DNA of 64,000 nucleotides from Bacteroidales bacterium (lineage in GTDB: Bacteria; Bacteroidota; Bacteroidia; Bacteroidales; VadinHA17). The position numbers were made by a program, and so were the translations under genes. The notes below the pieces were generated by a model. It worked only from the letters and a program-made list of their open reading frames with translations. It searched no databases and had not been told where the DNA came from. The stretch lies in the NCBI GenBank assembly GCA_003142255.1, contig PLLO01000014.1:62371-126370 (forward strand), read 5' to 3'. Positions 36,053-45,320 of this stretch are shown here, in pieces (position 1 is the stretch's first letter; each line of letters starts with the position of its first letter).

Positions 36053-36390
36053 TCTGTATTCATAAAATTCAGACTATCTTGATCTTGAAATGAGAAAATA
36101 AATTGATTACAAAATAATCCTCATTTAAAGAGTTCATTGTTGATTTTTGAGTAAGGCCTTCTAATGAATTGTAACACACCAACAAACCATTTGATGTTAT
36201 TATAATATCTTGATAATTAGCACTTTATAACGATAAAAAAAATATTTTTTCATAAGTTGCTGATGTTTAAAAACATATACTATTTTTGATATAACCTAGT
36301 AAAAATAATTTTTTTTATTAGATATTTTTTTACAAATATTGTATAAGAAATAGCGCCAACCGAACCTGAATATATTAACAACCGAACTAA
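36053..36390. other. AT-rich region upstream of dnaA
   Basis: About 338 bases with long A and T runs (for example 36235-36250 and 36305-36335). It contains the dnaA promoter. No cluster of TTATNCACA-type DnaA boxes and no conserved 13-mers were found by eye, so there is no support for calling an origin here. No gene-sized reading frame is present. Confidence 0.55.
36257..36288 (+). promoter_or_regulatory. Promoter of dnaA
   Basis: A TTG at 36257-36259 and a -7 box TATTTTTG at 36281-36288 are 21 bases apart. The predicted start near 36294 leaves a leader of about 97 AT-rich bases before the ATG at 36391. Confidence 0.5.
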
Positions 36391-37821
36391 ATGAACAAAA
36401 CACACCTTGACGTATGGAATAACTGTCTGCAAATAATTAAAGATATTATTCCATCCATCAGCTTCAAAACATGGTTTGAGCCAATTATACCCTTAAAGCT
36501 TGAAAATAACGTACTGACAATTCAGGTTCCAAGTCCCTTCTTTTACGAATACCTCGAGGAGCAGTATATTGATATCCTCAGGAAAACCCTAAGGCGCGAA
36601 ATCGGCACCGATGCCAAGCTCGAATACAACGTCGTTATGGAGAATGCTACCTATTCAGATGGCAAACCCTATACAGTAAGGTACCCTTCAAAATACAAGA
36701 CCGACCTTAATAACAGACCTGTCCAGGTTCCATTCGACGTTACTCAGCCATCCATCAAGAACCCCTTCGTAATTCCGGGAATTAAAAAAGTTCACTTCGA
36801 CCCTAAACTTAATCCCGAGTATAATTTCGACAACTATGTTGAGGGTGAATGCAACAGGCTTGCAAGATCGGCAGGAATAGCAGTCGGCAATAATCCGGGC
36901 GGAACTGCCTTTAACCCTCTGATGATCTATGGCGATTCAGGCCTTGGAAAAACTCACCTCTCCCAGGCTATCGGAATCCTTGTCAAAGAGATGCATCCTG
37001 ACAAAACTGTTCTTTATGTCAACGCAAATAAATTCCAGACCCAGTTCGTAGAATCTGTAAGGAACAATAACAAAAATGATTTCCTACATTTTTACCAGAT
37101 GATCGATGTCCTTATTCTCGACGACGTGCATGAGTTTGCCGGCAAGGAAAAGACACAGGATACTTTCTTCCACATCTTTAATCACCTTCACCAGTCGGGA
37201 AAACAACTTATCCTTACATGCGACAAACCTCCTGTCGATCTTCAGGGATTGGAACAGAGACTTCTTTCTAGATTCAAATGGGGCCTGCAGGCTGATCTTC
37301 AGAGGCCTGATTATGAAACACGCCTGGCGATTCTCAAGAAAAAAGCCTACAACGATGGCATTGAACTTCCTGAAGAAATTTTTGAATTCCTTGCTGCAAA
37401 CATCTCAAATAACATCAGGGAACTTGAAGCTATACTCATCTCCCTTTATGCACAGTCTACTCTGAACAGAAAAGAAATAACTCTTGACCTGGCCAGGCTG
37501 ATGGTCGAAAAACTCATAAGCACTGTAAGAAAAGAAATTACCATTGAATATATTCAGAAGATAGTATGCGACTATTACAAGATCCCTATCGACCTTATCC
37601 AGGGTAAAACACGCAAAAGGGAAATTGTACAGGCACGGCAGGTTTCGATGTATTTCTCAAAGAGCCTGACTAAGGCTTCACTTGCAAGCATTGGATCGCA
37701 CATCGGAGGCAAGGACCATGCAACAGTATTGCACGCTTGCAAAACGGTAAACAACCTTATTGACACTGATAAACATTTCAGAAACCAGATCACTGAGATT
37801 GAAAAGAAATTAAAGGTATAG
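36391..37821 (+). CDS. dnaA: Chromosomal replication initiator DnaA
   Basis: Initiates replication by binding DnaA boxes and melting the origin. The 476-residue protein has domain I (HLDVWNNCLQIIKDIIPSIS), a linker, the AAA+ domain with Walker A GDSGLGKTHL (181-190) and Walker B VLILDDVHEF, the sensor SRFKWGL, and domain IV with the DNA-binding signature GSHIGGKDHATVLHACKTV near the C-terminus. It is convergent with the FGE-like gene at a 13-base gap. Confidence 0.98.
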   Translation: MNKTHLDVWNNCLQIIKDIIPSISFKTWFEPIIPLKLENNVLTIQVPSPFFYEYLEEQYIDILRKTLRREIGTDAKLEYNVVMENATYSDGKPYTVRYPSKYKTDLNNRPVQVPFDVTQPSIKNPFVIPGIKKVHFDPKLNPEYNFDNYVEGECNRLARSAGIAVGNNPGGTAFNPLMIYGDSGLGKTHLSQAIGILVKEMHPDKTVLYVNANKFQTQFVESVRNNNKNDFLHFYQMIDVLILDDVHEFAGKEKTQDTFFHIFNHLHQSGKQLILTCDKPPVDLQGLEQRLLSRFKWGLQADLQRPDYETRLAILKKKAYNDGIELPEEIFEFLAANISNNIRELEAILISLYAQSTLNRKEITLDLARLMVEKLISTVRKEITIEYIQKIVCDYYKIPIDLIQGKTRKREIVQARQVSMYFSKSLTKASLASIGSHIGGKDHATVLHACKTVNNLIDTDKHFRNQITEIEKKLKV

Positions 37822-37834
37822 GTACGTGTGAATT

Positions 37835-40660
37835 CTATTTTCTGCCTTCAAAGTTCCTGGCATCAATATCCTTAACACAACGGAATCCTACTGTTGCGCT
37901 ACGGTCAAATCCTGGTGATACAAGCAGCATGATCTGGGTTTTGTCGAGCTCCTGCGGACCACCTTCTATATACCACCAGCTGGAATCAGGACGATAATAG
38001 CTTCCTCCCCGTATTACGCTGAAATAATCTGATCCGTTAAAATACATATCACCGGTCATCTGCCATACATTGCCCACCATATCCATGACGCCATAAGGGC
38101 TTTGTCCCTTGTTAAAAGCATCAACCGGCGTAGCCCTGTCAAAAGCATTATTGCAGTTTGTACCATGAAATTCATCTCCCCATGGCCATTTACGGTTATC
38201 AGTGCCCTGTGCTGCCAATTGCCATTCAGCTTCAGTAGGCAATCGCTTCCCGGCCCACTTTGCATAAGCTTTCATATCCTCAATACTCAGATAAGCAACC
38301 GGGTATTTTTCCTGTCCCTGCTTGAATGTGCCTGATTCCCAGTGCCTCAGGTAACGGGTCGTATCTGATGGTATATAACCGGTTGCAACCAGAAATTCAA
38401 AATACTGTGCGTTTGTAACAGGGTACTTGTCGATAAGAAAAGTATCAATCCTGAATGATCTGCCGCTTACATCGGGATAGGGAATGAAATCCTCCCTCGT
38501 CGTCACATTAAATGTAAAAGTCCTTCCCGGCACCAATACCATTTGCGCAGGAGTGCTGACTGCCAGCTTGGTAAGTTCCGTCCTGCTTATGAGCCATGGC
38601 TTTCCCCCTTTAAGCGTCAGAACATCTTCATCCTTAAGTAATTTGTTTTCTATTAATTGCACTACTATTTTACCTTCATAATACCCGAACAGATCTTTAA
38701 CCCTGATAAGAGTATCTCTCCTGATCCTGAACTCCTTGAATGTTGTTTTATAGGAAGGATTGCCCTTCCATATTTTTGTAATTCCGCTTTTGGGATTACT
38801 GATGCCGATGGTATCTCCCCTAAGCTCAGACTTTAGAATATCATGAAATTCTGCTATGCAATCAACTGATCCCTCTTTCCTGGTACCGGAAAGCTGAGAC
38901 TGCCAGCCATCAGCCCTGGCAGGTATGAAGAGTTTATCGTTCCCCGTTTCCGGTTTTATATTTTCATGATTCCAGATAGAAACAAAATGTTTCTCTTTCG
39001 AAGGTGCTACACTGAAAAGCCTGCCGGATATCCCGGCCGGATTCATATTCAAAACTGTATAAATAGTCTTTCCACCTGAGTTCCACTTGTTTACAAATAC
39101 GTCATCAACTGTTGTTTCCACAAGCGGGGTCCAGCCATTATCGAGGAAAGCGTCATTGTTCTGCCTGAGTATGAAGGTAGTCCTGGCCAGAAAATCAAGA
39201 TCATTGCTATAATCCTCACCTCTCCCGCCTGGCCGGAACATATTAAGTTCAGTGCCATAGCCGTTGAAAAATGAAATGGCGATCTCCCTGTGCAATATAT
39301 CTTCTCCAACGTCGCAGACCCTGAATATAGCAAAATCAGGTTTGATCAGCTTATTAAGGTTAAGTTCAGGAGAGTAAAAAATCGCGTTATGCACTCTCCC
39401 GGAAATAATGCCCGGCATATCTTTGGTAACAGCCATCCCCTCGGAGTACATTACAACTCCTTTTCTTACGCTGTCGGCAGAAGCCTGGAGCTCATAGCTG
39501 GAACTGCCCCTTGTATCGAGAACAACTCCGTCAGCTTCGGTTTCGGAGATAAGCTTCGCCATTCCCTTGTACTGATCTTCCTGCCGTGTACTATTATCCC
39601 ATGGGTTATATGATATAAAGAACCTGGTACCGTAGGGTCGGGAAAGCCGGGAAAAGTTCCGGAGCTGGTTCGTACCCCCTGGAAGATCCCTGTAGAGATC
39701 CCACTGGTTTCTATTGTCGAGCCCAAGCCGCGGCCATGTAGGCCATATCCCAAACACATCTACTAATCCAAATTGCTCTATCCTCTTTTTCAGTATTTCG
39801 CCGTAATTATATTCTCCGGTTGTTCTGTCATAAAAGTCCCTGTCCCATACCATCTCAAGGATAATGAGGTAACTTTCCCTGATCCATGCAAGGTCAGCTC
39901 TTTCGAAAAGCCTGTTATCAAATTTCTCAAGATCATATAAATACCTGTCCCTGAACATAAGCCTTAAACCCTGTTGCCACTCACCCCTGTAGATACCAGT
40001 ATATAGATTATAAGTGACCTTTGCTTTCGGAGGAAGTATGGTCTCATACCTTCTCTTCTGTCCGCCTTCGGTTTTCTGACGTCTTGCCAGGGCACAAACT
40101 GAATAATCCTTATCTGCAGAAAATGAAGAGTAACCGAGTTCCCAGGCATTATCAGGCAGGATGACCCTTATCGGCCTGTATCCGGGACGGAAGAGGCATG
40201 CCCGGGCAAGGTCATCGGGTCCGTAACCTGTGATGTAAACCGACGATTTGTTTTCTCCGAAAGGGACTATATTACTTAGTGAAACTGTGTCCTTACCTGA
40301 ATTTTCAAACTGGATCACCCCAGACCATTCTCCGGATGGATTAACTGCCGGGCTAAATCTGATCCTTAGCTTATTGCCGGCAGTATAGATGAAACTTCCT
40401 TTTTCAATTGCAGCAGAAATGTCGGCTGTACTATATGATCTGCCATCAGCGACGAAACTGAATAATGGTCTTTCGCGGGCAAAATCAAGCTTGGTGCTGT
40501 CAGAAAGACGAATGCCTTTTGCTGACCGGCCGTCACCTGAAATATTAACGACGGAGAGCAATTGAGCGTCAGCAGAATTGCTGACAAGAAGAATCAGAGT
40601 GATCACAGACAGCAGAACTCTCCTTATTAAAATGAAGAGGCTTGTAATATATTGCTGCAT
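37835..40660 (-). CDS. Exported protein: glycosidase-like barrel fused to an FGE/sulfatase-modifying-factor domain
   Basis: A 941-residue protein with a signal peptide (about residues 1-32). An N-terminal beta region is followed by a TIM-barrel-like middle (about 240-560) resembling glycoside hydrolases: FGIWPTWPRLGLD, FFISYNPWDNST, ADGVVLDTRGSS with a candidate nucleophile Asp and VMYSEGMAV with a candidate acid Glu. The C-terminal about 230 residues form a formylglycine-generating-enzyme fold: IDKYPVTNAQYFEFL, RLPTEAEWQLAAQG, WPWGDEFHGTNCN, GVMDMVGNVWQMTGD, VIRGGSYYRP, GFRCVKD. The copper-binding Cys pair of true FGE is not intact (only the FRC cysteine is seen), so this domain is probably non-catalytic or ligand-binding. 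A role in polysaccharide use is inference. Confidence 0.75.
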   Translation of the reverse strand: MQQYITSLFILIRRVLLSVITLILLVSNSADAQLLSVVNISGDGRSAKGIRLSDSTKLDFARERPLFSFVADGRSYSTADISAAIEKGSFIYTAGNKLRIRFSPAVNPSGEWSGVIQFENSGKDTVSLSNIVPFGENKSSVYITGYGPDDLARACLFRPGYRPIRVILPDNAWELGYSSFSADKDYSVCALARRQKTEGGQKRRYETILPPKAKVTYNLYTGIYRGEWQQGLRLMFRDRYLYDLEKFDNRLFERADLAWIRESYLIILEMVWDRDFYDRTTGEYNYGEILKKRIEQFGLVDVFGIWPTWPRLGLDNRNQWDLYRDLPGGTNQLRNFSRLSRPYGTRFFISYNPWDNSTRQEDQYKGMAKLISETEADGVVLDTRGSSSYELQASADSVRKGVVMYSEGMAVTKDMPGIISGRVHNAIFYSPELNLNKLIKPDFAIFRVCDVGEDILHREIAISFFNGYGTELNMFRPGGRGEDYSNDLDFLARTTFILRQNNDAFLDNGWTPLVETTVDDVFVNKWNSGGKTIYTVLNMNPAGISGRLFSVAPSKEKHFVSIWNHENIKPETGNDKLFIPARADGWQSQLSGTRKEGSVDCIAEFHDILKSELRGDTIGISNPKSGITKIWKGNPSYKTTFKEFRIRRDTLIRVKDLFGYYEGKIVVQLIENKLLKDEDVLTLKGGKPWLISRTELTKLAVSTPAQMVLVPGRTFTFNVTTREDFIPYPDVSGRSFRIDTFLIDKYPVTNAQYFEFLVATGYIPSDTTRYLRHWESGTFKQGQEKYPVAYLSIEDMKAYAKWAGKRLPTEAEWQLAAQGTDNRKWPWGDEFHGTNCNNAFDRATPVDAFNKGQSPYGVMDMVGNVWQMTGDMYFNGSDYFSVIRGGSYYRPDSSWWYIEGGPQELDKTQIMLLVSPGFDRSATVGFRCVKDIDARNFEGRK

Positions 40661-40862
40661 AATTGCGTTTCTTTTATGATATTGTGGAAAAAAAATGACT
40701 CCAGAATATGAACCAATGATGATTCTATTGCAAGATATACATAATGGTTATTTAAAAATTGTTTAAGCTTTGGAAAAGTTGGTTTCAGGGACAGATCCCT
40801 TCAATTTTTTTTTTAATTAAATAAATTGTATTTTTAGGGTAGATTCTAAAGAATCAAGCTTA

Positions 40863-41069
40863 ATGTCTAAATCTGTAAAAATATTAAAGTACTTCCTGGT
40901 CTTTATCCTAATTGCGGCATTTACAAGCTGCGCTCCTGTAAAAAAGAATCCGTGGGCTGAAAAGAAAAAGCAGGCTTCGAAAGTCCATGCGTCTCAACTG
41001 GGCAGGAATAAATACTACTTTTCAGTCGGGTACCAGAAAAAGCTTATCAAGAATTACAAAAAGAAATAG
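40863..41069 (+). CDS. Small basic lipoprotein
   Basis: A 68-residue protein with a hydrophobic signal and lipobox FTSC (Cys23), leaving a mature part of about 46 residues that is rich in Lys and Tyr (NKYYFSVGYQKKLIKNYKKK). It is convergent with the MBL gene, with 10 bases between stops. No family is recognised; its small size and charge would suit a peptidoglycan- or LPS-interacting envelope protein, which is speculation. Confidence 0.7.
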   Translation: MSKSVKILKYFLVFILIAAFTSCAPVKKNPWAEKKKQASKVHASQLGRNKYYFSVGYQKKLIKNYKKK

Positions 41070-41079
41070 CCTGCCTCTT

Positions 41080-41847
41080 TCATTCATCACACACCATTTT
41101 CAACCCGTCATAAGCTAACATTATCCCTGCCGGTAATTCTTCTGAGACGTTTTTGGCAAGGCCCATCTGGTGGCTGATATGAGTAATGAATGCTTTTTTC
41201 GGCGAAATCTCCCTTATGAAGTCTATTGCCTCGCGGAGGCTGAAATGTGAGATGTGTTTTTCCTTCCTCAGGGCATTGATAACCAGGTATTTTACTCCAA
41301 TAAGCTTTTCCTTGCTCGATTCAGGGATATAGCTTGCATCAGTGATATATGCAAAATCCCCTATACGGAAACCATATATTTCAAGGTTCATATGACGTAC
41401 CTTTATCGGGATAATGTCAATTCCCCTTACGTTGAATAAATAATCATTTATAATATTGAGCCTCATTTTTGGAATTCCGGGGTACTGGTACTCTGCAAAC
41501 ACATAAGCAAATTCGCGCTTAACAGCTTTCTGAACCCTCTCTTCGGCATAAATATCCACGGCATCCTGGCTCTTATAGTTAAACGCCCTCACATCATCCA
41601 TTCCTGCAATATGATCCTTGTGTTCATGAGTAAGAATTATGGCATCAAGCTTTTTCACATTTTCCCTTAGCATCTGCTGACGAAAATCGGGACCTGCATC
41701 AAAAACAAGGGTTACCTTTTCCGTCTCAAGGAGAAGGGATGTTCTGAGCCTCTTATCCTGAGGGTCCTTTGACTGACATGTCTCACATTCGCAAGCTATT
41801 ACCGGTACACCCTGCGAAGTGCCTGTGCCAAGAAAAGTTATCTTCAC
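41080..41847 (-). CDS. MBL-fold metallohydrolase (PhnP/RNase Z-like)
   Basis: A 255-residue cytoplasmic metallo-beta-lactamase-fold enzyme. It starts MKITFLGTGTSQGVPVIAC and has the metal motif LTHEHKDHIAGMDD (HxHxDH), a further His in FITHISHQMG, and cysteines CECETC near the N-terminus that may form a structural zinc site as in PhnP. The family includes phosphodiesterases acting on cyclic ribose phosphates and nucleotides. The substrate here cannot be set; no phn genes are nearby. Confidence 0.88.
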   Translation of the reverse strand: MKITFLGTGTSQGVPVIACECETCQSKDPQDKRLRTSLLLETEKVTLVFDAGPDFRQQMLRENVKKLDAIILTHEHKDHIAGMDDVRAFNYKSQDAVDIYAEERVQKAVKREFAYVFAEYQYPGIPKMRLNIINDYLFNVRGIDIIPIKVRHMNLEIYGFRIGDFAYITDASYIPESSKEKLIGVKYLVINALRKEKHISHFSLREAIDFIREISPKKAFITHISHQMGLAKNVSEELPAGIMLAYDGLKMVCDE

Positions 41848-41940
41848 ATCAAAAATATTTCATGACAAACCTAAATTAAAATTCACTAAATGCCAACTCA
41901 ATCATATTTTTTATTTCAATTCCGGCAGAACTAAAATTGT

Positions 41941-41948
41941 TATATTTG
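41941..41948 (+). promoter_or_regulatory. -7 promoter box for the RsmI-like gene
   Basis: TATATTTG matches TAnnTTTG; the predicted start near 41954 gives a leader of about 8 bases before the ATG at 41962. Confidence 0.55.
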
Positions 41949-41961
41949 GTAAACAGAAAAA

Positions 41962-42660
41962 ATGAACGGCAAGATTTACCTGGTACCCGTAACCCTGGGT
42001 GGAAAAGACTACAACTATGTGATCCCCTCAAGTGTAATCTCGTTAACACGGAACATAAGGTATTTTGTGGTCGAGGAAATCAGAAGCGCCAGAAGGTACC
42101 TCAGGATGATAGATAAAGCATTCCCTATTGAAGAGAGTCATTTTGAAGTACTTAATGAGCATACTGGCGATAAGGACATAAGCAATTACCTGGATCCTTG
42201 CTTTGAAGGTTTTGATTTGGGCTTAATGAGCGAAGCCGGTTTGCCGGGAATTGCTGACCCCGGAGCAAGGCTAATTAAGATTGCACACAAAAGGGGCATA
42301 AGGGTAATACCTCTGTCAGGTCCCTCTTCAATTATAATGGCACTTACCTCTTCGGGTCTGAATGGACAGAATTTTATATTCAACGGTTATCTGCCTGTAA
42401 AGCAGCCTGAAAGGGAATCAAAACTGAAAGAACTGGAAAGAAGGGCTCACGACGGGTTTGCACAGATCTTCATCGAAACACCATACCGCAGCCAAAAAAT
42501 GCTTGAAAGCATTCTTGAGATATGCAATAAGGACTTGATGCTCTGCATTGCTGCCGATATAAGCCTTAACTCAGAATCAATTGTGACAATGAGCATCTCT
42601 GACTGGAAATTAAAAATTCCTGATCTGAAAGACAGGCTTGTGGTCTTTATCCTGCAGTGA
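41962..42660 (+). CDS. RsmI-like tetrapyrrole-methylase-family methyltransferase
   Basis: A 232-residue SAM-dependent methylase. The body has LMSEAGLPGIADPGARLI and VIPLSGPSSIIMALTSSG, the SAM-binding loops of the RsmI/CbiF superfamily. RsmI 2'-O-methylates C1402 of 16S rRNA. The protein is shorter than E. coli RsmI (286) and opens IYLVPVTLGGKDYNYVIPSS rather than the usual LYIVATPIGNL, so it belongs to the Bacteroidota subgroup annotated only as SAM-dependent methyltransferase; rRNA as substrate is inference. Confidence 0.85.
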   Translation: MNGKIYLVPVTLGGKDYNYVIPSSVISLTRNIRYFVVEEIRSARRYLRMIDKAFPIEESHFEVLNEHTGDKDISNYLDPCFEGFDLGLMSEAGLPGIADPGARLIKIAHKRGIRVIPLSGPSSIIMALTSSGLNGQNFIFNGYLPVKQPERESKLKELERRAHDGFAQIFIETPYRSQKMLESILEICNKDLMLCIAADISLNSESIVTMSISDWKLKIPDLKDRLVVFILQ

Positions 42661-42662
42661 AA

Positions 42663-43160
42663 CTACTTTTTTGAGTTTGATTTTAACCTTACAAGGAAAA
42701 TATCGTACAACAGAGTTGTATAGGCCGGCATAACATAACCGGAGGTTCCATAAGCCAGATAAGAAGGAACCACTATCTTGGATTGACCACCGGCTTTCAT
42801 ATAACCGACTGCCTCATCAAATCCTGCAATAAAATCTCCTACTCCTGCTTTTCGTCTCAGGGTATCTGTGGTCCCATAGTTTGATCCGGCTTTTGTGCCG
42901 TTGATGTCATAAACGGTAAACATCAGAAAAACACTATCACCGATAGCTACCTGTGCCCCTGTTCCTACTTCCGTATCCAGGTAATATAACCCGCTTGCCT
43001 TTTTCTCATAATGAAGTGTGGAGTGGTTGGTAAGATAAGTCTGGATATTTGCTTCCTCTTCCTTCTCATACTTTTTCGTCAGATTACAGGAACTAATTGA
43101 TATTATGATAATCCCTGCAATTACTGTCAGCCCGATTCCGTTTTTTCCCTTTATCATCAT
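42663..43160 (-). CDS. FKBP-type peptidyl-prolyl isomerase lipoprotein
   Basis: A 165-residue lipoprotein with lipobox SISSC (Cys25). The C-terminal half is an FKBP domain (GDSVFLMFTVYDINGT, VGDFIAGFDEAVGYMKAGGQSKIVVPSYLAYG). The linker before it is charged. It follows a second FKBP lipoprotein gene by 38 bases on the same strand. The pair probably assists folding of outer-membrane or surface proteins, in the way GldI does in gliding flavobacteria. Confidence 0.9.
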   Translation of the reverse strand: MMIKGKNGIGLTVIAGIIIISISSCNLTKKYEKEEEANIQTYLTNHSTLHYEKKASGLYYLDTEVGTGAQVAIGDSVFLMFTVYDINGTKAGSNYGTTDTLRRKAGVGDFIAGFDEAVGYMKAGGQSKIVVPSYLAYGTSGYVMPAYTTLLYDIFLVRLKSNSKK

Positions 43161-43198
43161 TTAATATTTTATAATTAATTAACGAACTCAATGCATTT

Positions 43199-43720
43199 TT
43201 ATTGCTGCCCTCCCCTGATGCGGACACTATACACTACTATAGCCCTTGAAGGTATTTTCTTTCCGTCACCCGGTAATCCATAGGCCATAAACGGAGGCAA
43301 AATAAACAATGCCTCACCACCTGGTTTGAGCATTCTTAATCCCTGGTCAAGGCCGGATTCCAAGCTGGTTTTTCCAAGTATTATCACTTTCGGACCAAGC
43401 TCCCTTGAAGAATAGCATGGAGTACCATCAAGCAGGGTGCACTCATAATCCATCTCGACTTTATCCTTGTCGGCCAGATATTTTCCTGTACCTTCAGAAC
43501 TGATGAGATACCATAATCCGGAAGGAGCCTCTTTCATTTTAAGGTTTTTTCTTTCAATATAGCTCTCAATCCTTTCCCTGTCCTTCCTCACAAGATACCT
43601 GTTAAGATCAGCCATTTCACTCTTTCCCGGAACCTGATGAACGGCTGATTTATCATGAGAGGTATTGCACGATAGAATTATCATGGAAAATATTGCAACT
43701 GCCATGATCCCCGATCTCAT
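43199..43720 (-). CDS. FKBP-type peptidyl-prolyl isomerase lipoprotein, GldI-like
   Basis: A 173-residue lipoprotein with lipobox IILSC (Cys18) and a C-terminal FKBP domain (KVEMDYECTLLDGTPCYSS, SLESGLDQGLRMLKPGGEALFILPPFMAYGLPG). The charged helical linker (RKDRERIESYIERKNLKM) and the context right after an nrnA-type gene resemble GldI, the gliding-associated isomerase of Bacteroidota. Its start is 2 bases from the nrnA stop, so they are co-transcribed. True orthology to GldI cannot be proven here. Confidence 0.85.
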   Translation of the reverse strand: MRSGIMAVAIFSMIILSCNTSHDKSAVHQVPGKSEMADLNRYLVRKDRERIESYIERKNLKMKEAPSGLWYLISSEGTGKYLADKDKVEMDYECTLLDGTPCYSSRELGPKVIILGKTSLESGLDQGLRMLKPGGEALFILPPFMAYGLPGDGKKIPSRAIVVYSVRIRGGQQ

Positions 43721-43722
43721 CT

Positions 43723-44748
43723 TCAGCCAATCTGGTTAAACCTTTTGAAATTCTCCTTCAGGATTTTCTTAAAATATCCTACAGTATTTTTAAGAGTATC
43801 AGGATACTCTCCTCCGGAAGCATTCAGGTGGCCTCCTCCTGAAAAATATTCAGAAGCAAATAAATTCACAGGGAATTTCCCTTTGGACCGGAATGAAATT
43901 TTAATAAAACCCTCCTTTTCAATAAACAACGTTGAAAAGATGATTCTGCTGATTGAAAGCGGCATATTTACAAATCCTTCAGTATCGCCTTTAGTATACT
44001 TAAAAGCAGCCAGGTCATTCCGGGTAAGAAAGATATATGCAGTTTGATATTCCGGGATTAGAACCATTCTCTCATTAAGCGAGAATCCCATTAACCGCAT
44101 CCGCTCTTCAGAGAAGTTATTGTAGATGAGATTAAGTATCCTTTCCTTGGCGATTCCAGTCTCAAGGAGATCAGCAACTATCCTGAAAGTCCGGCTTGTG
44201 TAGTTACCATACTCAAAGTTTCCGGTATCTGTTATTATGCCTACGTATAATGCTTCAGCGTAAGGCTTACTGATGAAAGGGCCGTCATTCATCAGGGTAA
44301 TAAGTTCATGAACAAGTTCGGAAGTGGAGCATTTTGAGGGGTCCGAAATCATTAGACCGTTAAAATCAGCGGGTTCAAGGTGATGGTCAATTATTATCTT
44401 CAGCGCCGAAGACGAATTTATAAGCTCTTCTGCCTCTCCCAGCCTGCTTGTCTGGTTGAAATCAAGCATTACAATAAGGCCGGCATCAGCAATAAGCTTT
44501 TTGCATTTATCTCTTTGACGGATATAAATATTAATAAGATCTGCACCATCCATCCATTTCAGAAAATCCTGCAGGTTATTCGGGGCGATCATTTCCACAC
44601 TCTTCCCCTGGGCTTTAAGATATTGATATAATGCCAGCTGCGCCCCGATTGCATCGCCATCAGGATTTATATGGCACACTAAAAGTATATTCCCGGATGA
44701 TGAGAAATGTTTTATTAATTCTTTTGTATATTTGGATAAATCTAACAC
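43723..44748 (-). CDS. nrnA: DHH-family phosphoesterase, oligoribonuclease/pAp-phosphatase NrnA
   Basis: Degrades nanoRNA (2-5 nt RNAs) and dephosphorylates 3'-phosphoadenosine 5'-phosphate in the family. The 341-residue protein has the DHH catalytic set: VCHINPDGDAIGAQLAL, IVMLDFNQ, IIIDHHLEP (the DHH motif) and GIITDTGNFEYG, and the DHHA1 domain with the C-terminal GGGHLNASGG. It heads the run nrnA-FKBP-FKBP and is divergent from ndk. Confidence 0.93.
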   Translation of the reverse strand: MLDLSKYTKELIKHFSSSGNILLVCHINPDGDAIGAQLALYQYLKAQGKSVEMIAPNNLQDFLKWMDGADLINIYIRQRDKCKKLIADAGLIVMLDFNQTSRLGEAEELINSSSALKIIIDHHLEPADFNGLMISDPSKCSTSELVHELITLMNDGPFISKPYAEALYVGIITDTGNFEYGNYTSRTFRIVADLLETGIAKERILNLIYNNFSEERMRLMGFSLNERMVLIPEYQTAYIFLTRNDLAAFKYTKGDTEGFVNMPLSISRIIFSTLFIEKEGFIKISFRSKGKFPVNLFASEYFSGGGHLNASGGEYPDTLKNTVGYFKKILKENFKRFNQIG

Positions 44749-44827
44749 TTGCTTTGCTTTTATTTTAACCGGCTAAAGATAAACAATATTCCTTAAGGGA
44801 AATTCAGAACTCAAATTACAAAATATA

Positions 44828-45256
44828 ATGGCTATGGCTGGAAACTTCACTTTCTCTATAATAAAACCTAATGCAGTGCGGACCGGAAAAACTGGTCCCA
44901 TCCTTGCTATGATTAATGAAGCAGGATTCGAGATATCGGCCATGAAGATGGTTCGCATGACGACACTCCAGGCAGAATCATTTTATGAGGTGCACAAGCG
45001 GAAATCTTTCTTCGAAGGGCTTATTGAATTCATGACCTCGGGGCCTGTTTTTGTAATGGTACTGAAACATGAAAATGCCGTGGAGGATTTCAGAAAACTT
45101 ATCGGGGCAACCGATCCGGCAAAAGCTGAACCAGGAACAATCAGGAAGATGTTTGCCGTTTCGGTTCAGATGAATGCAGTTCATGGTTCAGACAGTGATG
45201 AGAATGCCGCCCGGGAGGCAGATTTCTTCTTTACAGCATCTGAAAGGTTCCTGTGA
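44828..45256 (+). CDS. ndk: Nucleoside diphosphate kinase
   Basis: Transfers phosphate from ATP to other NDPs through a phospho-histidine. The 142-residue protein has TFSIIKPNAVRTGKTGPI, the MTSGPVFVMVLK segment, GATDPAKAEPGTIRKMF, and the active-site His in AVHGSDSDENAAREADFFF. A second in-frame ATG lies two codons in. Divergent from nrnA. Confidence 0.98.
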   Translation: MAMAGNFTFSIIKPNAVRTGKTGPILAMINEAGFEISAMKMVRMTTLQAESFYEVHKRKSFFEGLIEFMTSGPVFVMVLKHENAVEDFRKLIGATDPAKAEPGTIRKMFAVSVQMNAVHGSDSDENAAREADFFFTASERFL

Positions 45257-45274
45257 TTTTTTTCGTTAAAGAAC

Positions 45275-45303
45275 TTTGAATCCCATTTTGTGTTATAGCT
45301 TTG
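45275..45303 (+). promoter_or_regulatory. Promoter of the transglutaminase-like gene
   Basis: A TTTG at 45275-45278 and a perfect -7 TAGCTTTG at 45296-45303 are 17 bases apart. The predicted start near 45309 is about 12 bases before the ATG at 45321. The in-frame TTG at 45276 falls inside the -33 element, so it cannot be a start codon for this transcript. Confidence 0.65.
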
Positions 45304-45320
45304 CAGGATGTAAAAAAACT

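Noticed and set aside
36053-36390. Possible oriC upstream of dnaA
   Set aside because: The region is AT-rich, but no group of DnaA boxes was found and many Bacteroidota do not have the origin beside dnaA. A GC-skew plot of the whole chromosome would be needed.
37835-40660. Annotation as an active formylglycine-generating enzyme
   Set aside because: The paired copper-binding cysteines are not seen and the domain is fused to a barrel in an exported protein.
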